Positions 1 through 5,654 of a stretch of DNA of 8,163 nt are shown here, one piece after another. Made by a program: the position numbers and the translations under genes. The stretch is from NCBI GenBank assembly GCA_016784945.1, contig JADHTP010000134.1:1-8163 (forward strand). Direction: 5' to 3'. The notes under the pieces are model-generated. The model ran no database searches. It was given only the letters and a program-made list of their open reading frames with translations, and was not told the origin of the DNA. The DNA comes from Deltaproteobacteria bacterium (GTDB taxonomy: Bacteria > Myxococcota_A > UBA9042 > DTJE01). The first letter of the stretch is position 1. Every line of letters begins with the position of its first letter.

Positions 1-1
1 G

Positions 2-1477
2 GAAAACATCCGCGACTGGTGCATAAGCCGGCAGTTGTGGTGGGGCCACCAGATTCCCGTGTGGTATTGCGACGCCGACGGGTGCGACGGTCTGTACGTG
101 GGCGTGGATGACCCGGGGACTGGCACCGTCTGCCCGAAGTGCGGCGGCGGAGTATGGAACCAGGAAGAGGACGTTCTCGATACCTGGTTCTCGTCGGCCC
201 TGTGGCCCTTCTCCACGCTGGGATGGCCCGACGACACGAAGGATCTGAAGACCTTCTATCCCAACACGGTGATGGAGACGGGCTTCGACATCATCTTCTT
301 CTGGGTGGCCCGCATGATGATGATGGGCATCCACTTCATGAAGGAGGTGCCTTTCTCCACGGTCTATTTCCACGCCATGGTGCGGGACGAGGCCGGTCAG
401 AAGATGTCCAAGACCAAGGGCAACGTCATCGATCCCCTGGAACTCGTGGACGAGGTGGGCGCCGACGCCCTGCGGTTCACCCTGGCCATGCTCACGGCAC
501 AGGGGCGCGACGTCAAGCTGTCCGTGGACCGGATCAAGGGCTACCGGGATTTCGTCAACAAGATCTGGAACGCCGCCCGGTTCGTTTTCATGAACCTCGA
601 GGACTTCGATGGGCCGGTCACCCTGGAGGGCCGGGATTTCGCGCCTGCCGACAAATGGGCCCTGACCCGGCTGCACGACGCCCTGGAATCCTGCCGGACC
701 TCCCTCGAGGAATTCCGCTTCAACGAGGCCGCGTCGGGCCTCTATCAGTTCGTGTGGCACCGGTTCTGTGACTGGTACCTGGAATTGTCCAAAGGGGCGT
801 TGGCCGAAGGGGGCGAGCAGCGCGTGGCCGCCCAGACCGTACTGGTGCTGGGGATGGACAACATCCTGCGGGTTCTGCACCCGTTCATGCCCAACGTGAC
901 CGAGGAGTTGTGGCAGCGGCTGAGGCCGCATCTGGCGGATCCGGCGGACAGCATCGTGACGGCGCCGTTCCCCACCAGCGATCGGATACCCGTCTTCCCC
1001 GATGACGCGGTGGCCATGGACGAGGTGCTGGACCTCATCAGTGCCATCCGGGGGATTCGCAGCCAGGTGCGCGTGCCTCCGTCGGAACACGTGGACGTGG
1101 TGGTCCGCCCCGGCAACCCGCAGACTGCGAACCACCTGGAACGACTGGGGGAGGACGTGAAGCGCCTGGGCCGGGTGGAAGGTTTCACCGTTTCCGAAGA
1201 GGCGAAAAAGCCCGATGGAGCGGCCGTGGCCGTGCTGCCGTTTGCCGAATGTTACGTGGACATCGGGGCCGAAAGGGTGGATGCCGAGATCGCGCGACTG
1301 GACAAGGACATCGCCAAGGCGCGAAAGACCCTCGAAGGGGTCAACCGGAAACTGGGGAACGAGAACTTCCTGAGCAAGGCCCCCGAGGCGGTCGTGGCGA
1401 CCGAACGGGGAAAGGCCGCCGAGCTGGCAGGGACCATCGCCCGAATCGAGGAGGCGGTGAACTCCCTCAAAGGATGA
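2..1477 (+). CDS. valS: Valyl-tRNA synthetase, C-terminal part (5' end outside window)
   Basis: Class Ia aminoacyl-tRNA synthetase that charges tRNA-Val with valine in the cytoplasm. The frame is open from base 2, so the gene enters from outside the window; 491 residues are visible, roughly half of a typical ValRS of about 900. The first visible residues read RDWCISRQLWWGHQIPVWYC, a ValRS signature. They are followed by a Cys-containing insert ending CPKCGGG (possible zinc site), DTWFSSALWPFSTLGW, and the KMSK ATP-binding loop at 401-412, here KMSKTKGN rather than the common KMSKSKGN. Next come the helical anticodon-binding domain (about 640-1000) and a C-terminal coiled-coil arm (about 1255-1470; VDAEIARLDKDIAKARKTLE), which in ValRS contacts the tRNA elbow. 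The N-terminal HIGH motif and most of the editing domain lie upstream and cannot be checked. It ends 4 nt before the FHA gene, suggesting co-transcription. The identification is secure. Confidence 0.97.
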   Translation, partial: ENIRDWCISRQLWWGHQIPVWYCDADGCDGLYVGVDDPGTGTVCPKCGGGVWNQEEDVLDTWFSSALWPFSTLGWPDDTKDLKTFYPNTVMETGFDIIFFWVARMMMMGIHFMKEVPFSTVYFHAMVRDEAGQKMSKTKGNVIDPLELVDEVGADALRFTLAMLTAQGRDVKLSVDRIKGYRDFVNKIWNAARFVFMNLEDFDGPVTLEGRDFAPADKWALTRLHDALESCRTSLEEFRFNEAASGLYQFVWHRFCDWYLELSKGALAEGGEQRVAAQTVLVLGMDNILRVLHPFMPNVTEELWQRLRPHLADPADSIVTAPFPTSDRIPVFPDDAVAMDEVLDLISAIRGIRSQVRVPPSEHVDVVVRPGNPQTANHLERLGEDVKRLGRVEGFTVSEEAKKPDGAAVAVLPFAECYVDIGAERVDAEIARLDKDIAKARKTLEGVNRKLGNENFLSKAPEAVVATERGKAAELAGTIARIEEAVNSLKG

Positions 1478-1481
1478 CGCC

Positions 1482-2186
1482 ATGTCAGAAAACAGGGACA
1501 CCATTTCCGCCGAGGCGCACCTCTTCATCGAAGTGGGCGGACGGGTCTACCGGTACAGGCTGTCCGCCGCCGTCACTTCGGTGGGTTCCGAGGGGGACAA
1601 CGTGGTCCGTATCCGCGAGGATTCGGTGTCGCCCCACCACCTCCTGATCACCTACGTGGACGGGGATTTCTTTCTGCGGCGGGTGGGGGACTCCCCCGTG
1701 CAGTTGAACGGTGAAACCGTGGAGAACTACTCCGAGGAACTTCGTTACGGGGACTTCGTGGGTATCGGTGACGTGAGGATCAGGCTCGTGGAGGGCGGCG
1801 ACACGTCCGATGTGGCCGTCCTTCTGTTGGTCTACGCCCGCAACGGCGGCGCCGTCCCGCCCTGGCAGGTGTTCCTGTCCCGCCGAACCGAGCTCTCTTT
1901 CGGGGAAACCCCGGCGGACCTGCTTCTTTCGGGAGCGGGCCGGACCGTGGTGGAGAACTATGGGCACGGGGCCCAGTACGTGGTCCCGCCGGGAAAGGGC
2001 GTCGACACCCTTCAAATCAACGATACCCCCGTGCCTCGACGGGTGGCCCTGAAGGACGGGGACGAACTGGTCCTGCCGGGGCACACCGTCAAGGTCCGGT
2101 TTCTCAGGGGCGAGATCATGGAAGAGGCCGAGACCCTCCTGTGGCCCGAGACCCTACGAAGGTTTTCCATGCCGGATGAGTCGTGA
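1482..2186 (+). CDS. Protein with FHA domain and a second, degenerate FHA-like domain
   Basis: Cytoplasmic 234-residue protein with no signal peptide or membrane segment. Residues 22-103 fit a forkhead-associated (FHA) phosphothreonine-binding fold: a beta-rich segment with G35, the cluster D47-S-V-S-P-H-H53 in place of the usual SxxH, L75-N76-G77, and a closing strand GDVRIRLVE. The usual GR pair is GS here, so phosphopeptide binding may be altered. Residues 128-208 look like a second FHA-like beta sandwich (LQINDTPV, then LKDGDELVLPGHTVKVRFL), but I see no GR or SxxH, so it probably does not bind phosphate. No kinase or effector domain is attached. The ATG is preceded by AAAGGA at 1469-1474 (7-nt spacing). 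The valS stop lies 4 nt upstream, so the two are probably one operon, although I know of no functional link. Its stop is 10 bp from that of the convergent phosphoglycerate mutase gene. The role is unknown; scaffold or signalling adaptor is the family-level expectation. Confidence 0.8.
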   Translation: MSENRDTISAEAHLFIEVGGRVYRYRLSAAVTSVGSEGDNVVRIREDSVSPHHLLITYVDGDFFLRRVGDSPVQLNGETVENYSEELRYGDFVGIGDVRIRLVEGGDTSDVAVLLLVYARNGGAVPPWQVFLSRRTELSFGETPADLLLSGAGRTVVENYGHGAQYVVPPGKGVDTLQINDTPVPRRVALKDGDELVLPGHTVKVRFLRGEIMEEAETLLWPETLRRFSMPDES

Positions 2187-2196
2187 GCAGCGCCCC

Positions 2197-3396
2197 TTAC
2201 GCACCGAACTTCTTGAGACGTCCCGCGTAGGCCAGGGCCAGTTGCATGAGCTTGCTGCCGGGAAAGACGCCCAGGATGCCGCCGGCGCAATCGGCCTCTG
2301 TGAAGTGCTGGTTGCCCGTTGGTATGGCGGTGTCGGCACGGACGAGCACGGGTACGGGGTGGAAGCTGTGGTCCTTGAGGGCCGTGGGCGTGGAGTGATC
2401 GCCAGTTACGATCAAAACGGCGGGGTCCTGTGACTCGATCTCGGGGATCAGACGGTCGCACTCCGACAGGACCCTGACCTTGCCGTCGAAGTCGCCCTTG
2501 TGCCCGTATCCATCCGTCCCCTTGACGTGAACAAAGAAGAAATCGTAGCGGTCCCACTCGGCCTTCAGCGCGGCCACCTGGTCGGGGAAGGAAGGGCCCG
2601 TGTCGAGCACGTCCATGCCCACGAGGCTGGCGATTCCCTTGTACATGGGATAGGTGGCGATGGCCGCGGACTTGAGTCCGTATCGGGCGGGAAAGGGTTC
2701 CACGTCGGGCACCTTGGCAAAGCCCCTCAGCAGCACGGTGTTCTGGGGGCCGAATTCCACCAGCGCTTCGTTGATGGCGGTGATGGCGCGGTTCACCGCA
2801 TCGGCTGCGCCGGCGGCTGCCGGATCCTGGGCCTCTACGGGAGGGGAGGGCACGCCCGTAACCTGGGGATCGGTCTCCGACAGGGAATCGTCAAGGTCCG
2901 CTCCCTTCAGGATGAAGACGAACCGGTGCTCCTTTCCCGACAGGAACTTCACTTCGTATCCCGGTACCGTGACCAGGTTGTTCAAGCGGGCCACCAGTTC
3001 GATGTTGCGGTCCTGGTTTGGCGGCCCCCCCCGGCGGTCCGTGATACGTCTCGAGTCCGGATCCATGGTGGCGAAGTTGCCCCGGGCCGACAGTTCATCG
3101 TCGGCCTGGGTGTGGCCGACCCCCAGGGCCTCCAGGACACCCCGTCCAACTTCCACGCCCGTGGGGTCGTATCCAAACAGGGCCATGTGACCGGGCCCGG
3201 AGCCGGGGGTAATGCCGTAGTCCACCATGTTCATGAGCCCGCAGGCGGACCGCGACGCGATGGAATCCAGATTGGGCACGGTGGCAGCCTCCAGTTCCGT
3301 CTGCCCGGTGTCGGGGTGGGGCACTCCCCCGAGGCCGTCGAACACCAGCATCACGATCTTCCCGGTTCCGTCGTTCAGAAGGTCCTTGAACAGCAT
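2197..3396 (-). CDS. apgM: 2,3-bisphosphoglycerate-independent phosphoglycerate mutase, archaeal type
   Basis: Interconverts 3-phosphoglycerate and 2-phosphoglycerate in glycolysis/gluconeogenesis through a phosphoserine intermediate and divalent metals; alkaline phosphatase superfamily. At 399 residues it matches the archaeal-type aPGM family (about 400) rather than the longer GpmI type (about 510). Visible landmarks: metal-ligand strand VMLVFDGLGG (D20); TPGSGPGHMALFGYDP, with S66 the likely phosphorylated serine; GRGVLEALG; GNFATMD; FFFVHVKGTDGYGHKGD (about 286-302, with H290, D295 and H299); TGDHSTP (D333, H334); and KDHSFHPVPV (H343, H346). The last three clusters are the expected metal and phosphate ligands. 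The start ATG has AGGAG at 3403-3407 on this strand, 6 nt upstream. The gene stands alone: it converges with the FHA gene and diverges from the VWA gene. A run of 8 G on the coding strand (plus-strand C run, 3025-3032) encodes the RGGP segment near residue 124. The family assignment is strong; catalytic residue roles follow from the family. Confidence 0.95.
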   Translation of the reverse strand: MLFKDLLNDGTGKIVMLVFDGLGGVPHPDTGQTELEAATVPNLDSIASRSACGLMNMVDYGITPGSGPGHMALFGYDPTGVEVGRGVLEALGVGHTQADDELSARGNFATMDPDSRRITDRRGGPPNQDRNIELVARLNNLVTVPGYEVKFLSGKEHRFVFILKGADLDDSLSETDPQVTGVPSPPVEAQDPAAAGAADAVNRAITAINEALVEFGPQNTVLLRGFAKVPDVEPFPARYGLKSAAIATYPMYKGIASLVGMDVLDTGPSFPDQVAALKAEWDRYDFFFVHVKGTDGYGHKGDFDGKVRVLSECDRLIPEIESQDPAVLIVTGDHSTPTALKDHSFHPVPVLVRADTAIPTGNQHFTEADCAGGILGVFPGSKLMQLALAYAGRLKKFGA

Positions 3397-3565
3397 TGGC
3401 TACTCCTGGGAGTCATGACGGGATTCTACTCCGTATTGGGAGTTTGATCGTTGATCGTTGATCGTCGATCGGTGGGGGGAGCGCCGACAGGCCAGGAAAT
3501 CAGCCTCGGCGAAACATTTCTGCCAGATGTCCGATATCATGTTCCTGAGCAACGGGGAGCACACG
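3397..3565. promoter_or_regulatory. Divergent intergenic region between apgM and the VWA surface-protein gene
   Basis: This 169-bp gap separates two divergently transcribed genes and so must contain both start regions. On the minus strand, TAGAAT (3423-3428) is a possible -10 for apgM, but no good -35 is visible at 16-18 bp. On the plus strand, TATCAT (3535-3540) is a possible -10 for the VWA gene, again without a clear -35. The heptad array at 3444-3471 lies between them. GGGGAG at 3554-3559, 6 nt before ATG 3566, is a good ribosome binding site and decides that start. The location is certain; the individual promoter boxes are weak guesses. Confidence 0.45.
3444..3471. repeat. Four tandem 7-bp repeats (TTGATCG) with phased GATC sites
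   Basis: Four consecutive heptamers: TTGATCG at 3444-3450, 3451-3457 and 3458-3464, then TCGATCG at 3465-3471. Each contains GATC, so four GATC sites occur exactly 7 bp apart (3446, 3453, 3460, 3467). The array lies in the divergent promoter region, about 48 bp upstream of the apgM start and 95 bp upstream of the VWA start. Tandem heptanucleotide arrays of this kind are known as intergenic elements in several bacterial groups. A regulatory or Dam-methylation role here is speculative. Confidence 0.85.
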
Positions 3566-5380
3566 ATGGAATCGATTCGATGGGTTCTGGTGGCAGGGAT
3601 GGGGTTGATCCTCCTGTCAGGCCCGGCGGCCCATGGCAACGAACCCGACTGCAACGAGCCAAACGTCATTTTCCTGCTGGACGTATCCGGCAGCATGGGA
3701 CCGTCCTCGGACCCCACTGGCAAGTACATGGCCGCGGTGACGGCCGTGTCGGACATTGCCACCGGGTACACATCGGACGTGAGGTTCGGGCTCATGGTGT
3801 TCCCCGATCCGGATCAGGCCTACTGCGGGGTGTCGGCCAGCCTGTCCGTGGCCCCGGACATCGGAACGGCGGAGGACATCAAGAGCTATCTGTTGCCGGG
3901 CGGCGCCGATTTCTTCGGCGGGCCGCTGGTCAATTTCGACACGCCCATATACCAGACACTCTCCAAGGCCGGGGAACTGGATGACCTGACCGTGGAGGAT
4001 CGCCGTTCGTACGTTCTCCTGATCACCGACGGCGAGCAGGACTGCTGCACTTACGGGGACTATGACGACGACCCCGACTGTCTCCCCGGGACCAACAACC
4101 TGGACCCGGTGGAGATAGAGGAGAACCGTGAAGACCTGGTGGCGGTGGTCAGCGGGCTGAAGGACCTGGGAATTCCGGTCTGGGTGGTGGGATTCGGATC
4201 GGGCGTGGACACCCTCACGCTCAATGCCATGGCCGTGGCGGCGGGAACGGAAGTGGATCCGGACTGCGATCCGCAGGAGGCCGATCCCGAGATGGGCAAG
4301 ACCTGCTATGCCCCGGCTGACGACATCAACAGCCTGAAGTCCGTGATGGAAAACGTGGTTCTTTTCGTGGCCGAGGAAGTGTGCGACGGATTGGACAACG
4401 ATTGCGACGGCGTCACCGACGAGGACTTCCCCGTGGGCGGCCCATGCGACGGGCCTGACGGGGATTCGTGCCAGGACGGCCTTTTCTTTTGCGACCCGGG
4501 TACGGCTTTGACCTGTGACGAACCGGACGGGCCAGGCGTGGAAGAGACCTGCAACGGCGAGGACGACGACTGCGACGGCCTGACGGACGAAGACTTTTCC
4601 GTGGGCCTGGAGTGCGACGGGGAGGATGACGACGAATGTGCGGAAGGTGAGTACGTGTGCGGGAACACGGGGCTGGGCCTGGTGTGCAACGAGTCCGGTT
4701 TGGGGCATGTCGAAGATTGCAACGGAGAGGATGACGATTGCGACGGGGTGGCGGATGATGGGGCCGGCATGGACTGCCAGACCGCCTGCGGCAAGGGTTC
4801 ACGGCAGTGCGTGAACGGCGTTCTTCAACCCTGCGATGCCCCGGCGCCGGCGGAATTCGAGGTGTGCGGCAACGGACAGGACGACGACTGCAACGGCCTC
4901 ACGGACGAAGATTTCGTCCGGACTTGCGAAAACGAGTGTGGAAAAGGCCTCATCGAATGCGTGGGGGGGGGGCTGTCGGCCTGTGACGCGCCCTTGCCCG
5001 AGGCCGAGGCCTGCGATCTCGTGGACAACGACTGCAACGGGGCTACCGACGACGGCAATCTGTGCGGGTTCGGCGCGGCCTGTTTCTGCGGAGGATGCCA
5101 GGCGGTCTGCGGCGATTGGGGCGATTGCACCGGGGGACTGGCCTGCGATGACGGGTTCTGCCTCGATGACCGCTGCCCCGCGGGTTACTACTGCGCGAAC
5201 CAGGTCTGCGTCGAAGGGGTGAAGCCTCCGCCCGAAGAAACGGATCCCGGTTCCGGGGGCGGGTGCGGATGCCGATCGGCAGGACCGGTGAGCGCCCTGG
5301 ACGGCTGGATCCCCGGGTTCATCCTGGCGTTGCTGGGCCTGGCGGTCATCCGCCGGTCGATCAGGCAATCCGCGCTGTAA
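3566..5380 (+). CDS. Secreted VWA-domain protein with five MopE-type metal-binding repeats and MYXO-CTERM-like anchor
   Basis: Predicted exported, surface-anchored 604-residue protein. Residues 1-24 form a signal peptide (MESIRWVLVAGMGLILLSGP, then AAHG). Residues 33-265 are a von Willebrand A domain with an intact MIDAS: D39-V-S41-G-S43, T126 in NFDTPIYQTL, and T154-D155-G156; such domains bind Mg/Ca and protein ligands. Five Asp/Cys repeats of the MopE putative metal-binding type begin at C273, C329, C385, C434 and C483 (pattern C-D/N-G-x-D-D-D-C-D-G-x-T-D-E-D-F), spaced 56, 56, 49 and 49 residues. A Cys-rich segment (500-548) follows, then a Pro/Gly linker and a tail GGCGC (565-569), hydrophobic 581-595, then R596-R597, resembling MYXO-CTERM sorting signals. 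The start is set by GGGGAG 6 nt upstream; the frame stays open upstream to 3458, but that extension would bury the signal peptide. A run of 10 G (4963-4972) lies inside the gene. Adhesion or metal binding at the surface is inferred; the substrate is unknown. Confidence 0.9.
   Translation: MESIRWVLVAGMGLILLSGPAAHGNEPDCNEPNVIFLLDVSGSMGPSSDPTGKYMAAVTAVSDIATGYTSDVRFGLMVFPDPDQAYCGVSASLSVAPDIGTAEDIKSYLLPGGADFFGGPLVNFDTPIYQTLSKAGELDDLTVEDRRSYVLLITDGEQDCCTYGDYDDDPDCLPGTNNLDPVEIEENREDLVAVVSGLKDLGIPVWVVGFGSGVDTLTLNAMAVAAGTEVDPDCDPQEADPEMGKTCYAPADDINSLKSVMENVVLFVAEEVCDGLDNDCDGVTDEDFPVGGPCDGPDGDSCQDGLFFCDPGTALTCDEPDGPGVEETCNGEDDDCDGLTDEDFSVGLECDGEDDDECAEGEYVCGNTGLGLVCNESGLGHVEDCNGEDDDCDGVADDGAGMDCQTACGKGSRQCVNGVLQPCDAPAPAEFEVCGNGQDDDCNGLTDEDFVRTCENECGKGLIECVGGGLSACDAPLPEAEACDLVDNDCNGATDDGNLCGFGAACFCGGCQAVCGDWGDCTGGLACDDGFCLDDRCPAGYYCANQVCVEGVKPPPEETDPGSGGGCGCRSAGPVSALDGWIPGFILALLGLAVIRRSIRQSAL
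4963..4972 (+). repeat. Homopolymeric run of 10 G inside the VWA surface-protein gene
   Basis: Ten consecutive G residues encode the end of a Val codon and three Gly codons in ECVGGGLSAC (residues 464-473), between the fourth and fifth metal-binding repeats. Gaining one base would give a TGA at plus-strand 4984-4986, within five codons. Losing one base would shift into a frame that stops at 5220-5222. Either change removes the fifth repeat and the membrane anchor. Tracts of this length are slippage-prone in other bacteria, but phase variation here is not shown. Confidence 0.9.
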
Positions 5381-5383
5381 CGA

Positions 5384-5418
5384 TTTCTGCCCATCGCTAA
5401 TTGCCTGTCGCCTATCGC
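5384..5418. repeat. Degenerate 7-bp repeat array downstream of the VWA gene
   Basis: Beginning 3 bp after the VWA stop codon, five heptamers end in GC: TTTCTGC (5384), CCATCGC (5391), TAATTGC (5398), CTGTCGC (5405) and CTATCGC (5412). On the minus strand the better copies read GCGATAG, GCGACAG, GCAATTA and GCGATGG. The 7-bp period matches the array upstream of the same gene, and both share a GAT-x-G core, in opposite orientation. The units are imperfect, so this is less certain than the upstream array. Confidence 0.6.
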
Positions 5419-5455
5419 ATAACCCCAAATACGACGTGAATTGAGGCGGGCTGCT

Positions 5456-5474
5456 GCGACCGCAAGGCGGTCGC
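5456..5474. other. Perfect 8-bp inverted repeat (hairpin) in convergent intergenic region
   Basis: GCGACCGC (5456-5463), loop AAG, GCGGTCGC (5467-5474): a perfect 8-bp GC-only stem with a 3-nt loop. No T run follows on either strand, so it is not a canonical intrinsic terminator. It could still slow or end transcription between the converging VWA and lut genes, or be part of a repeat element or structured RNA. The structure is certain; the function is not. Confidence 0.6.
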
Positions 5475-5520
5475 GCAAGGGGGGGGCACCGCACGAAGCC
5501 GAAGGCAAGGGTGTGGGAGG

Positions 5521-5538
5521 GGGGCGAGCGCGCGCCCC
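5521..5538. other. GC-rich inverted repeat, 6-bp stem
   Basis: GGGGCG (5521-5526), a 6-nt loop, and CGCCCC (5533-5538). It is the second GC-rich hairpin in the gap between the convergent VWA and lutB genes. Like the first it has no T tail. Together they may act as an imperfect bidirectional terminator. Short GC-only stems can arise by chance in this GC-rich DNA, so confidence is low. Confidence 0.35.
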
Positions 5539-5607
5539 TGTCCAGTGTTGCCCGGAGGTCTGGATTCGAAATTGGCTCTGTCAGTTGATGTCAGATTGTT
5601 TCAAAGG

Positions 5608-5650
5608 CTACATCCGGTATCGTCAGAAGGTTGTCTACAATCCGGATATC
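5608..5650. repeat. Imperfect direct repeat next to the lutB stop
   Basis: CTACATCCGGTATC (5608-5621) recurs as CTACAATCCGGATATC (5635-5650), differing by two inserted A residues; copy starts are 27 bp apart. The second copy includes the palindrome ATCCGGAT (5640-5647) and ends 4 bp before the lutB stop codon. The rest of the 5381-5654 gap shows no plausible gene on either strand. The role is unknown; candidates are a remnant insertion site, a protein-binding site or chance. Confidence 0.45.
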
Positions 5651-5654
5651 TTTT

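Noticed and set aside
401..424. KMSKT in place of KMSKS in ValRS as a functional anomaly
   Set aside because: Ser/Thr variation at this position of the loop is conservative and not evidence of altered function.
2500..3447. Long plus-strand open frame antisense to apgM
   Set aside because: Shadow frame: no recognisable domain, low-complexity Gly/His/Arg composition from GC-rich DNA, while the minus strand encodes a full conserved enzyme.
3444..3471. CRISPR array
   Set aside because: The units are 7 bp and contiguous, with no spacers; no cas gene is present.
3458..3565. N-terminal extension of the VWA protein (36 extra residues) from an upstream start
   Set aside because: It would start inside the heptad array at TTG 3458, has no ribosome binding site and would bury a clear signal peptide; ATG 3566 has GGGGAG at the right spacing.
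3617..4794. Minus-strand open frames antisense to the VWA gene, including a Ser/Gln/Pro-rich one at 4306-4794
   Set aside because: Their repetitive composition is the complement of the Asp/Cys repeats on the plus strand; no domain or start signal.
5456..5474. Canonical intrinsic terminator
   Set aside because: The stem is perfect, but no T run follows on either strand, so it is listed only as a hairpin.
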